Positions 11,147-22,049 of a stretch of DNA of 64,000 nt are shown here, in pieces. Made by a program: the position numbers and the translations under genes. Origin of the DNA: Bactrocera neohumeralis (lineage: Eukaryota; Arthropoda; Insecta; Diptera; Tephritidae); the NCBI RefSeq assembly GCF_024586455.1, contig NW_026089624.1, forward strand, positions 2,243,320-2,307,319. The letters are read 5' to 3'. The notes under the pieces are model-generated. The model searched no databases. It had not been told where the DNA came from and saw only the letters and a list, made by a program, of their open reading frames with translations. Position 1 is the stretch's first letter; each line of letters opens with the position of its first letter.

Positions 11147-12447
11147 ATAAAAATAAGGTGACATTTGAATTTAAACTGCGCGCGTCGAAGGATTTGGAGA
11201 ATTATTTTTTTTTTTAGGTTGGTAGTACTGTTAGTCACATTTATGTAAAATTTCATGTCAAAATATTCATTAGTGTTCGAGATACGTGTCGTTTTCTGAG
11301 CTGCTAAAAGTGAGTTTTTCGTTTTTTGCGATGTCGAAATTTGTTGAGCAAAGAATTTGCATTAAATTTTGTTTACGGAATCAATTTTCTGCTGCGGATA
11401 CGTTGAGGATGGCGCAGAAAGCCTTTGGTGATGAGGCTATGTCTAAAAGAAATGTTTACAAGTGGTATAGTGAGTTCCAAGTCGGCCGTGAACGTGTCGA
11501 AGACGAAGAGCGTCCAGGACGACCATCAACCTCAACCGACGAAGCTCACGTTCAACAACTCAAAGATTTGGTGTTGAAAAACCGTCGATTAACAATTAGA
11601 GACCTTGCTGATGAAGTTGGCATATCAAAAAGCTCAGCCAATACCATTTTGAAGGATGTTTGGGCCTCAAACGCGTCAAATCTGGACTGGTACCGAAAAC
11701 ATTGAATTTTTCGGAAAAAAGGCGTCGTGTTGAAGTGTGTGAAGCAATGCTTTCCGACTACCAGAATGTCATGAAACACATTATAACTACCGATGAGATT
11801 TGGATCTTTGCTTACGACCCCGAAACAACCGATCAATCGAGCGAATATCGTGCCAAAAGGGAGCCGAGACCAAAAAAATCGCGCCGAAGTCGCTCAAAAA
11901 TCAAGGTCATGTTGACTGTTTTCTTCGATTATCGTGGTGTTGTGCATTATGAATTCCTTCCAACCGGTCAAACAGTCAACAAGGAATATTATTTGAACGT
12001 TATGCGTCGTTTGCGTAACGCTATCCGCCTAAAAAGGCCGGAATTGTGGAAAGACAATTCTTGGTTTTTACACCACGATAATGCATCATCCCATACTGCC
12101 CTCGTAATTCGTGATCATTTCGCCAAAAACTCAACCCATATCTTTCCACAACCACCGTATTCATCTGATCTGGCGGCGTGCGACTTCTGGCTGTTCACCA
12201 AGCTCAAAAGACCGCTCCGGGGACACCGTTTTTATACGATAGAGGAGATTCAAGCTGCAGCGAAGACGGAACTGAAGGCCATCCCGGAAAGTGACTACAT
12301 CCAGTGTTTCGAAGATTGGAAAATCCGTTGGCATAAGTACATTGCATTGGGAGGGGATTACTTTGAAGGGGATGAAATTGATTTGGAAGAATAAATTAAG
12401 AGTTTTCAAAATAAATACAATGTCACCTTATTTTTTGGGCACAGTAG
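11147..12447 (+). mobile_element. Mariner element, near full length
   Basis: The left side carries AAAAATAAGGTGACATT at about 11148-11165 and the right side its inverse (AATGTCACCTTATTTTTT, about 12418-12436). The right end extends to CACAGTAG followed by TA at 12448-12449, the same end as the small derivative at 27750-28275. The left end lacks the outermost CTACTGTG bases, so it is slightly truncated. It lies in or next to the BEL/Pao relic. Confidence 0.8.
11331..12394 (+). pseudogene. Mariner transposase (DD34D) with one frameshift
   Basis: The ATG at 11331 opens a reading with a helix-turn-helix start (FVEQRICIKFCLRNQFSA), the second DNA-binding block around VYKWYSEFQVGRE and the linker RPGRPSTS. 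The frame breaks in the T-run at 11659-11661 and continues in the next frame from 11662 to 12394. The catalytic part shows HIITTDEIWI (first Asp), HHDNASSHTA (second Asp) and CDFWLF (third Asp); 34 residues separate the last two, so it is DD34D. The family motif HDNAPSH has Ser for Pro, and YSPDLAPCD reads YSSDLAACD, so some catalytic-core decay is present. Total about 354 residues, normal for mariner. Confidence 0.9.
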
Positions 12448-12449
12448 TA

Positions 12450-12946
12450 TGTATACTGCTGACAATTATATCTACAGCGTTTTCTTCAAAAAAAATTATT
12501 GAACGTTGCTCTCTCCGTTATTACTATTGACTAAAAAATACTTTGGCTTTGTTTTTGCTTTTCGTAGCTTACTTGAATTACTCGTTGTGTTCTTTGCAAG
12601 CAATGTTGATACTCAATATTATTTTTCCCTTTTAATCATTGGGACTTTTTCTACTGCCTATTTTTGCGATGCGGTGCGTTTGCGCTCAATTACGTTCACT
12701 CTTTATTCATTGAGAATTTACGTGTCTCTTTTAGCAATGGGATATTTATAGTACTTGTTGATTCTGACAAATTCTTACTATCCTCGGTTGTGAATTTTTT
12801 TCGATCGTTTACTGGCTACATCGGCGCTCTGATTTTATCGCTTACAAAATTATTTGCCCAAGCGCGTTTTTTCACAAATTTGTACATTAGGATTTTGAAT
12901 TCTACTTTTGAGTCAAGAATGTCCATAAGGTACAAATAGATATCAT
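12450..12946. other. Unassigned T-rich sequence
   Basis: No domain is visible on either strand. The plus-strand ORFs here are hydrophobic because of T-rich codons. It may be leader or LTR sequence of the BEL/Pao relic that the mariner entered, but no LTR pair was found. Confidence 0.35.
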
Positions 12947-13602
12947 CAGTGGCGTAGCTACAACTTCGGGCGCTCGGGGCCAAGGATGTTCTGCCGCCAC
13001 GTTTCATGAGGTGGTTCGAACAAAAGTGAATTTTACAAAATATCTTCGATATTAAGTATATAAAATTTAGGAACTAGAAGCCACGCAAATTCTGAAGTTC
13101 CAAAATTCTCACAATATGGTTTTCGAATAAATTGATAGTAAATTTACAAGACATCTTATTAAAAGCCATAGAAAAAACCCATTACCGCCCTATATTTTGT
13201 ACACTTTTGACACAATTTGCAGGAATTTTTGCCCGTATTGGAGTTTTTAAAAACAATTTTTGAAAATTTGGAGAAATAAAAGTATTTATTACATTCAAAG
13301 CATAGGGTAACTGTGAGAGTGACACGACGCTAGACAAAGCTAGAAAAGTTCATCTTTAAGTTCTATCACTATTTTTAAGAAAGATATAAGCCAAAAGATA
13401 TAAGACAAATTCAAAGACTGAATAGTATTCGAGTAAAATTAATATTTTTCATTGTTATTCAGATTATTACATTGTGAGTGTACAACTCTTTAACTTTTAT
13501 AATAAATTTTTTTTTAAGTTTGTTGAAGTATTTTTCTGAATATTAAAAAACAGCGAAGATCGTTTTGCCGCCCCCAAGACGTTGCGCCCGGGGCGACGGC
13601 CC
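12947..13602. mobile_element. hAT-like non-autonomous element, right end lost
   Basis: It starts CAGTGGCGTAGCTACAAC, a start I associate with insect hAT elements. A GC-rich block CGGGCGCTCGGGGCC with GCCGCC follows, and an inverted version (GCCGCCCCC, GCGCCCGGGGCGACGGCCCC) lies at 13567-13602. The expected mirror of the outer CAGTGGCG end is missing, because the sequence switches to the palindromic repeat at 13604. The inside is AT-rich without coding. Confidence 0.6.
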
Positions 13603-13603
13603 C

Positions 13604-13706
13604 TTCAGACAGAACTCAAGCGACATCTGTCAAATATTAAAATAACTGTGTCCATACGAACGTGAGTATTTTAATATTTGACAGATGCCACTTGAAGTCT
13701 GTCGAT
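13604..13706. repeat. Palindromic repeat, copy 1
   Basis: Left arm 13607-13644 (starts CAGACAGAACTCAAGCGACA) and right arm 13667-13703 are near-perfect inverses with a ~22-base loop. A second, partly different copy sits at about 33405-33485. Such hairpins are typical foldback or MITE ends. Confidence 0.7.
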
Positions 13707-13739
13707 CTCTATGTGTTCACCACATAACTTGTGTTGACT

Positions 13740-15150
13740 GAGAATGATAATGTGAGATGTGTTTCGGTTGACTGTTTGTCCGTCCGTGCGTGCACGCTGT
13801 AACTTGGCCAAAAATTGAGGAAACTTAATGACAATTGGTACAAATGTTCCTTGGTATTCAGCGAGGGTTGCAGATGGGCGGAGTCGAACCATTATTCTTC
13901 TTCTTTACTAGCGTATACACCGCTTACGCGATAAAAGCCGAGTTAACAACAGCGCGCCGGTCGTTTCTTCATTTCGCAACGTGGCGCCCATTGGAAACTC
14001 CAAGCGAAATCAGGCCCTTCTCCACCTGGCCTTTCCAACGGAGTAGAGGTCTTCCTCTTCCTCTGCTTCCCCCGGCGGGTATTGAGATAAATATTTTCAA
14101 AGCTGGAGTGTTTTCGTCCATACGTACGATATGACGTAGCCAGTGCAGCCGCTGTCTTTTAATTCGCTGAACTATGTCAATGTCGTCATCTCATAGAGCT
14201 AATCGTTCCATCGAATGCGATATTCGCCGTGGCCAACGCGCAAAGAACCACAAATCTTACGCAGAACCCTTCTCTCGAAAACTCCTAACTTCGACTCATC
14301 AGATGTTGTCATCATACATGCCTCTGCACCATACATCAGGACGGGAATGATGAGTGTCTTATAAAGTTTAGTTTTTGTTCGTAGGAGCTTATTCGCGAGT
14401 GCGACGACTGTTTGTTTGATGGCAGAAGATATAGCGTTTTGCCCTCGTTTACTGCCATTTGCTTTTCTTCCTCATCCAGTCTGTAGAAAGCAGAACTAAC
14501 GGCGCGGGTATTCAGGCAATGATATCAATATCATCGGCATTTAGAAGCATCGGTAGAAAATTTCAATAATTTCGACTCGTTGTCGATCGTATATCTTTCC
14601 ATGATGAAATGGCAAGCCTTAGTGAAGAGAAATGTTAAAATAGCGGGAAAAAATATGGCGTGGTTTGCTGTCCTATTGGTCTACTTTTGTAGTGTAGCTA
14701 TTGAAAAATCCTTTATAAAGTGTAATAACTAAACAGAATAATAACAAAACTGGTATTAAGTATAACGAATTGCATTAGCGAGGGCCATCTATGGTTAAAA
14801 AAAAAAATTTTAATGTGGGCGTAGTCGCCAATTAGTTTATTGGACAATACTTCTTAATCTTTTAACATATAATATCAAAATTTACTTAGGTCAAATCTTC
14901 TTGGCATTGCTATTCACCCCGTGGAAATGGCTGGATTCGGATTATGACCCCTCTTACTCCCCATGTAGCGATTTTGTTAAAAACTATTTAAGTTGCGATA
15001 TATTTATAATTAAATGCGCAAGTGTCAAAAGTGATAGAAGTCAGACCCCATTTAAGCTAAACCTCTAAAATTAATCCTCCAAGCTCACAAGAGAGTTCGG
15101 AAAAGGTAGTGTAACTTCACGCTGTAAGCGAACATTTCCTTTTGGCCTTT
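13740..15150 (-). repeat. Family A repeat, split by RTE-like copy c
   Basis: 13740-13890 holds the GTCCGTCCGTG run, the GCTGTAACTTGGCCAAAAATTGAG core and GGGCGGAGTCG. After the RTE-like copy, from about 14770 the distal part continues with GTGGGCGTAGTCG and a CACTCCCCATGTA-like segment near 14960, matching the order in 4548-5340. It is noncoding. Confidence 0.55.
13894..14541 (-). mobile_element. RTE-like non-LTR retrotransposon, copy c (3' end only)
   Basis: The minus strand reads from the YADDIDII region at about 14525-14541 through the C-terminal RLHWLRHI and RGRGRPPLRW-type linker to the stop and AAG-like tail at 13894-13915 (seen on the plus strand as TTCTTCTTCTTTAC). This is the usual 5'-truncated product of target-primed reverse transcription. 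Frameshifts abound. It lies in family A. Confidence 0.75.
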
Positions 15151-16100
15151 AAAAACGTGAGAAGAAGATTTATAGAGCATTGAAAAGGGATAACCGCGGA
15201 TATTTCCAATATGACTGTCAGAGTGTCAGCAATATGGAAAATGTAAATATAACATTATCACAACCGTCAAATTTAATAGCAGTCATTCCTGCTGCCGTGC
15301 AATTTTATATCTTCATATGAGTTAATCACTACTTCTCATAAAAGGCATTTCAAAGGCCGTCAGTCTCTTTTACTGCAGAATTAATGTTTTACCATTAACC
15401 AAGGAATAACAACAAGAACTTTGCGAAACCTTTGGGAAGTGGGGGAGTTCAGTAAAGTATCAGTAGCCAGTTTGTATTGCAAATTTAGCGAGCCCCTAGT
15501 GCCCCACCTGCGAGACATGGATATGCTACTATGTACTATGGTTGTGGTTTGATACCTGAATACGGAAAGAGCTGTGTCAGTTAATTGTAGAGTTACAGTG
15601 CAACCGGGTGTCAGACATAAATACTATTAGTGTGTTCATTCAACCCTTCCAAATTACCGGCATTCTCGAGGCGCTGATCTCCGCATTGATTTTATCATCT
15701 GTTCTTTTGAGCACTGCGGGACTCGACTGTCGTCAGTGATTAACTTAAACGGATGTTTTTGACACTTATTGGATTGTTTTATAACCATTATATATATATC
15801 GTATTCTCCATATTTAACTCTGTAAAATTTGCTTTTAATAACAAAGAGTCGGGTGTTTTTCGAATAATATGACCTTTTGAACATATTAGTCTAATAATTA
15901 ATTGTATGTTTATATTACTTTTGTTCTCTTAACGGTTGTATGTAACACCTAAGAGTAATCGTTATGTATGTATATATACATTACATATTAATTAATTTTA
16001 AAAACGTTTAAGGAAAGGTCCACATTGGCCAACGTCAAACTTTTCGTCCAACCTGGACACCACTTTTTACAGAAGGATGGTGACTGTTGGATCATATTTA
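15151..16100. other. Mostly unassigned; small family A scrap near 15910-15970
   Basis: I recognise only AACGGTTGTATGTAACACCTAAG near 15930, which resembles the terminal part of family A. The minus-strand ORF at 15654-15884 has no motif. Nothing else is supported. Confidence 0.4.
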
Positions 16101-16119
16101 ATCAGGTTGGATACTCCGT

Positions 16120-16670
16120 GGTGACAACCGTCCCGTCTTTATTTGCGGAGACACAGCTTACGTGGTTATAGCCGAGTTCACAACAGCGCGCTAGTCCTTC
16201 TTCTTTTTCATTGTTTGGCGCTAATTTGAGATTCCAAGTGTAGCCTGGTCCTTCTCTTCCTGGTCTTTCCAACGGGGTGTACGTCTTCCTCTTCATCTGC
16301 TTCCCCCGGCGGGTACTGCCACGGACACTCTCAGAATCGCAATGTTTTCACCTATTTTGATGACATGACCTCGCCTGCGCAGCCTATGTCTCTTAATTCG
16401 CTGAATTATGACAATGGCGTCGTTTATCTCATAGTTTCAACGTTCCATCGACTGCGATATTCGCTGTTGCTAATACGCAAAAGGACTATAAATCTTCGGT
16501 AAAATCTTTCTCTCCAAAACTCATAACGCCAACTCATCAGACGTTGTCACCGTCCATGCTTTTGCACCATATAGCAGGATGCGGATTATAAGTGAGTTGT
16601 ATAAATTGGACTTTGTTCGTCGAGAGAGGATTTTACTTCTCAATTGCCTTCTCTGTCCATCAAAAGTATG
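16120..16670 (-). mobile_element. RTE-like non-LTR retrotransposon, copy d (3' end only)
   Basis: The minus strand carries the C-terminal RT region found in copies a, c and e: the QLRSK/KVLSR segment near 16630, the region for the YEIYDDID block near 16410, and the GRPP/RW linker near 16280-16310. It is more diverged and shows stops and indels. The tail is not clear. No target-site duplication was found. Confidence 0.7.
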
Positions 16671-17162
16671 CTCAATAATGTACAAAAGGTCCTAATAAAA
16701 TTTTTTAATCCAAATTTAAGAAACAAATTTGCAAAAAAAAGTCTTTTGTTTAACTTTAAGAATTTTTTATGATTTTATGGTATATTAAAACAACTGACTT
16801 TTGAACTTTCAATACTTAATAAGGTCAGTTAAGACTGTTAGTTCTCAATTAATAAATGTTTTTAATCATTGGTGATTGAAAATTAATACTACTATACATC
16901 ACATCGAAAAACGTTTCATGAAATATATTTAAATTTCACGTTTTCTTTAATTTTTATTTTTTTTTCCATTTTTTATTAGCGATCATTTCGATCTAGCCGT
17001 TCCAGTCATTCCAAGTGCAAAACGTCAAAACCTACCAGTCAACTGTCAAAGTTTGGTAGGTGAGCGGTTTTCACATTTCCGGGGACAGGAGAGTTGGGCA
17101 TCTCTTTATCTCTGTAATAAATCGTTGGCGAGTGGCAGTGAGCACACGTCAATAGTCGTTTG
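16671..17162. other. Unassigned AT-rich flank of the LTR element
   Basis: No domain or repeat is recognised. It ends in the CGTA at 17163-17166 that is the left copy of the target-site duplication of the LTR element. Confidence 0.5.
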
Positions 17163-17166
17163 CGTA

Positions 17167-17581
17167 AGTTAATTTTTACCATAAGTAAAAATGAGTCAAA
17201 AGAATATATTTTGAGCTGCACCGAAATGTGTACTCTTTATTTATACTCTTAAGACTAACTTATTACATGGTTCTTACTTCTATTTATACTAACTAATATG
17301 TTTACTTATTACTAGTTGATAGTTTGTTAAGATACAGATTATATTATTTGTTTAGGTTTGTTTATATATATATTGCTTGCTTAGATACAATTGCTTTGTT
17401 CTAAGATAAGGTTGTGGTATTCAAACTCAATGTTGTTTTGATACTTGTTTGTTTAGGATTATTTGTTGTAGTGACAGTGCACTTCAATTGTTCTAACTCA
17501 AGGTTGTTTCTGCATTCTGTTTACTGAAACAAAAGGTTGTTTTGATGTTTGTTACTATTATAAGGAATACATTCCTTAACT
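17167..17581 (-). repeat. 3' LTR (minus-strand sense), 415 bp
   Basis: It differs from the other LTR by two substitutions and one T indel that I could find (at the ATATTTTGAG run, ACTAAC versus ACTCAC, and AACTCAAGG versus AACGCAAGG), about 99 % identity. That points to a young insertion. Confidence 0.9.
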
Positions 17582-17794
17582 CTCCGCTCTGTTAAAATGA
17601 AATGTCCTCATTTCAAAACATCTAGGCTTGACGTCGGCTTATAATAATTAATTATTTTATGTGTTTGATTAATTTTTTTAGTTTACCTTTTTATATTATA
17701 TTATATAGTAAATAATTATTTTTGCATGTTTCTTATAATGCTTTCCTTTCTCTTATAATTTAGTGTTTAATTAGTTTAATAATTTTCTAAAATA

Positions 17795-18480
17795 TAACAA
17801 CCATTTTCCTTTTTGGGTTGCCTTGTTTTCAGTGCCTTTTTTTGAAATTATTGGCTGTGTTTGTGAAAATTTTCACTTTCGTATGTGTGAAAAATTTTTA
17901 TGTTTATAATTAATATCTTTCTATATTATATACTTAATTATTTTTTTCGTGTTTCAAATGATGTCTTCTTTAGTTCGTTTTGAATTAGCGTTAATTTTCC
18001 AGAACTCAACAACCATTTTCCTTTTTTGGCTTGCCTTGTTTTCAGTGCCTTTTTGGGTAATTGGTGTTGCTTATGGAAATTTTCACTTTTCGATTGAGGA
18101 TAAATTTGTATAAACTCCTCTTGTTGCTTGTTATAATTACCATCAATGCAGTTACTTGTGTCGATTGAGTTGGACCATCTTTGCTTCTTCCTAACTGATA
18201 ATTAACTGTCAATATTTCAGGATTTTTTCAGGACTCAATTATCCGCTTTTTCAAGTCTATTGCGAATCTTGGTGAAAGTATTATCCATTACCTTTTTTTA
18301 CCTTGTTCCACTTTTTCAGGAATTGTCGCTGTCCGCTCTTCCAGGGCCTGTTGTGAATCTTGCTGAATTCGCCGCTGTCCGTTTTTTCGGGATCTGCTTT
18401 TGATTCGTTCTGGAAGTATTGTCCGCTGTTACAGGACTTCTACTTATATCCATTGCCATTTGTTTCTGCACTTTTTCAGG
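17795..18480. repeat. Direct subrepeats inside the LTR element
   Basis: The ~85-bp block at about 17795-17880 (with CCTTGTTTTCAGTGCC) recurs at about 18004-18090. From about 18220 to 18480 a shorter motif with CTTTTTCAGG and GCTGTCCGCTCTTCCAGG recurs several times. They may be packaging or structural signals of the RNA, or just slippage products. Confidence 0.7.
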
Positions 18481-18587
18481 CATTTAGTGCTGGAAGTCCC
18501 ACTTCCTGTGGAATTTTTGATTTATTCCTTTCGGAATAAAATCTGGCTTTTTGTATAGCAATAAATTTGCTATCCCGGTTGAGCCCC

Positions 18588-19003
18588 AGTTAATTTTTAC
18601 CATAAGTAAAAATGAGTCAAAAGAATATATTTTTGAGCTGCACCGAAATGTGTACTCTTTATTTATACTCTTAAGACTCACTTATTACATGGTTCTTACT
18701 TCTATTTATACTAACTAATATGTTTACTTATTACTAGTTGATAGTTTGTTAAGATACAGATTATATTATTTGTTTAGGTTTGTTTATATATATATTGCTT
18801 GCTTAGATACAATTGCTTTGTTCTAAGATAAGGTTGTGGTATTCAAACTCAATGTTGTTTTGATACTTGTTTGTTTAGGATTATTTGTTGTAGTGACAGT
18901 GCACTTCAATTGTTCTAACGCAAGGTTGTTTCTGCATTCTGTTTACTGAAACAAAAGGTTGTTTTGATGTTTGTTACTATTATAAGGAATACATTCCTTA
19001 ACT
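18588..19003 (-). repeat. 5' LTR (minus-strand sense), 416 bp
   Basis: It is the partner of 17167-17581. It is followed on the right by the CGTA duplication at 19004-19007. The one-base length difference is an extra T in the ATATTTTTGAG run. Confidence 0.9.
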
Positions 19004-19007
19004 CGTA

Positions 19008-19660
19008 GACGATGTGTTCTAATTATATTGGTCTCTCTTTCTCTCACAAAAGGCACATAAGGGGGATTCGCTTGTTCATGCAAAACCCTTGCACGGTGCA
19101 CGAATTGTAGACTTTTCTCTTGGTGCAACGGCACAACAACAAACACACGCAAGAAACTATTTGCGATGGCTGTAAAATACGTCAGACCAAAACTCATTTT
19201 ATTTTCGTGCAATGACACGTAAAAAAATAATTGCAACCCTGTACCACCTGTCGTTTTACATAAACACGTATTTCGCCGTTAAATTGTTGACGAAGATAAG
19301 TTTTAAATAGATTTTATAATTTCTATTTAAATTATAAAGATTTGTTAGAGTTTTTTTTGTTAAGAATGAATGCAGAAATTTTGCATTTTGTGTCATCGTG
19401 CAATCTTGCAAGAGCAAGATAATCCCCCTATAGATTAATTTTTTAAGTAACGTTGCACATACGCAACAAAGAAAGGAAATGGGTTAATTCCTGAAATAAA
19501 CTTAATTTATTAGTTTTTGATGAAAAAGTTTTAGTGAATTGATTCGAATAATGTTGCTAATGGCTTAACCGCTAGTGCTACATATATAAATTGTAATTGT
19601 AATTAAATTACCTTTTTCAATTTAAAAAAAAAAATGTTGCAAAAGAATATTAAGGTAATT
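19008..19660. other. No recognisable feature
   Basis: Right flank of the LTR element. The minus-strand ORF at 18943-19236 crosses the LTR border and has no motif. Nothing else is supported. Confidence 0.45.
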
Positions 19661-19664
19661 TTTA

Positions 19665-20305
19665 AATACATATAGGGCGAACCAATTCGAGGTTCTTTAC
19701 TTTTTTCAAGAAAAAGCATAGACATTTTAAGTTTATTGGGGAATGTTTATTATCATTCGAAAAAGACATTCTTTGGCATTTATTTTCTGAAGATTACCTC
19801 TTTCAAATGTTGGCCGCGGCTACGTGTCAGATGGTCCATCCGTTTCGACTGGTAACTGGCGAATGACACGCCTGAATCGAAACGTTACTATCCACAAAGC
19901 CTTTAGACTTTACCTATCCGCACAGGAAAAGACTTACGGTGTGATATCACACGATCTTGGTTCCCAATCGACCCGTCCAAAGCGTCCGGAACGTCGAATA
20001 ATCTTTGAATTTTTCATAGCACATAGAGCGAAGCGTTGTCGCTTGGGAAGCTCGAGCGCTTCAGTTCTTGCACAAGTTGTATTTTGTACGCTCTTAGTTG
20101 CGTTAAGGGGTCCTACACGTCAGTGCGCGTTGCTACGAACGGCGGCAAATCGATTCTCCACGGTCACGCGAAATATTTCAGGGGGAAGCCTTTCCATGAT
20201 GAAATGCCAAACAATACTGAAAAAAAATAACATGACAGCTTGACAAGACTCAAGCGTGATCTGTCAAAAAAGGCTGTTGAAGAAAGTATCTCTACTTGGA
20301 TCACC
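19665..20305 (-). mobile_element. Deleted Tc1/mariner-type DDE transposon fragment
   Basis: The minus strand around 20040-20110 reads YKIQLVQELKR, a stretch typical of an abundant insect transposase family with N-terminal helix-turn-helix and DDE domains (usually PYKVQLVQELKP). The region 19820-19990 matches the C-terminal part of the same transposase as I recall it (for example the residues around RVISHRKSFPVRIGK). The catalytic core between them is deleted. The left border TAGGGCGAACCAATTCGAGG near 19674 and the right border near 20235-20305 look like the element's outer regions. Stops and frameshifts are frequent. Confidence 0.55.
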
Positions 20306-22040
20306 CGTTAAATACTTTTGCCTATTGACAACATAATTACAAACCTCCCAAATTCGCGGTAGTCGCCACTTTCTCCTCCTATAGCACCGAATGAGTGCGG
20401 TAGACCACCAATTAAGGATGTATAACATAGTGGATCTTACCACATATTGAGAGACCCATTTCTTTGCCTGCCTTCTTAATATTTTTTTTTGGAGGGAGTA
20501 ACAGGCCCTTAACTGCTGACCACTACCGACTAAGTCTTAACAGGCTTTATCGTCACTGTTGCAATCGCATCCAACACATGTACTGGAGGAGCAGCCATCG
20601 ACGGGAATGGAGGTGGTGCCATTTCTGTCTTCGGACGTCTTTCGGTAGGCTGATCCACCAAGCGTACCACTTACGCAGGGGATACTCGTTCAAATAAGAT
20701 CTTTAAGCAGTTGCTCGCCATGTGTATTCGACTGGACGTGCTGAGGAGGGTGACTCAGGCAGGAACCCGCTCAAGCGGACGATTATTGCACATCCAAAAA
20801 ATCTAGCCTTCCGTCTTAAGAAAGCTCACTCAATTGACTACTGGACGGATCAATGTCTCCGTAGCCGTTGCGAGTTGACCAATATGGATACATAAGTTAC
20901 ACATTCGCTACTACCACCGTTAGTCTTCACAGAATTTTCCTCCACCAACACAAAAACTTAAAATATAGCTCCTTTACGGGGCAAAAAGTGCACAAAAGTG
21001 AGCACTCGCCTAAAAATACATTCACTAAACCGGGCAACAACAGTGCTACAATTTAATCACTATGCACAGTATATGGAATTTGAGGTAATTAATAATGTTA
21101 GGGCATTTACTTATTGACAGATTTATTTTTTTTATAATATATTTAAGCGGAAGGCTTAAATTTGGTATATGAGGGCTAACGCTCGTATTTGCCCGACTTT
21201 AAGCGCAATATGTTATTAGAGGGAGAGGTTCACTTCGAAAGCGTAATACTACAAAGTATCGATGCAATATGACTACAGTATTTACATATGTACATATATA
21301 TCATCGGTATGCAATGTGAAACAATATTGCAAAATGATGTGTTGTATGCATACACAATTTTATTGCAAAGTGTACTTTCACAATAATCTGTTTAGTTTTT
21401 GCTAGCGCATAAAGATAAAAAATTATAAAATTAAATCCAAATAGTTTAATTATATGTATATAATTTCTTCAATTTCATTGAAAATAGAAGCACAAACATA
21501 ATTCAAATATATAGGAAAATATATTATATACTTGAATTGAACTTTTTTGTCAACGCAAATATCGAAACAAAGCTTACCAAAAATTCTATGTGCATCGGCC
21601 ATAAAAGTTAACCATTAACTTTATTTGTAATGCGGTATATTCTCTGCCCTTGCACATCGACTACCAGGATAATTGCGTTGATGCAGTGGAGAAGTATTTT
21701 GGATGCATTACATAACATTATACCTTGCTCACATTCAATGCAACGGACGTCTGCGACGTCAGCCATAGCGAGCATGTTGACTGGTATGTACGGTGTAAAG
21801 TCAGCCGAAAGTTCGAAAAATTTTATATTAGGGTTTTCTCTTATTTCTTATGTTTTTTTTACGAGAAAGAAGCATCGACAGCCTGGAACTTTAATACTAC
21901 CATTATATACCTATACCCGCGGTATCAACGTCAAGTATTATGTCGGGAGGGTATTTGAGTAATGCTTATACGTTTGTAGTTGTCTCAATGCAACTGAATG
22001 CATTTACTTGACCCCACCTCTGTTGGTCTCTGAGCCCGTG
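20306..22040. other. Largely unassigned; family C scrap near 21795-21835
   Basis: GTAAAGTCAGCCGAAAGTTCG at about 21795 matches family C (40840-41163). The longer plus-strand ORFs here show no motifs. 21240-21560 is AT-rich. No gene is supported. Confidence 0.4.
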
Positions 22041-22049
22041 CAATGTTTG

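Larger units (their letters stand above)
17167..19003 (-). mobile_element. Small gene-less LTR retrotransposon (TRIM/LARD-like), complete
   Basis: Two long direct repeats, 17167-17581 and 18588-19003, bound a 1,006-bp internal region. Both repeats begin AGTTAATTTTTACC and end ATTCCTTAACT, so the ends are inverted AGTTAA/TTAACT, as in many gypsy-like (errantivirus) LTRs. CGTA at 17163-17166 and 19004-19007 is a 4-bp target-site duplication. On the minus strand the 3' LTR is preceded by the purine run AGAGCGGAG (about 17582-17590), a likely polypurine tract, and the 5' LTR is followed by GGGGCTCAACCGGGAT, in primer-binding-site position; I could not match it to a tRNA. No gag, pol or env is visible, so it would depend on enzymes of another element. 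Confidence 0.88.

Noticed and set aside
13835..14134. Plus-strand 99-aa ORF
   Set aside because: It is antisense to the 3' part of RTE-like copy c.
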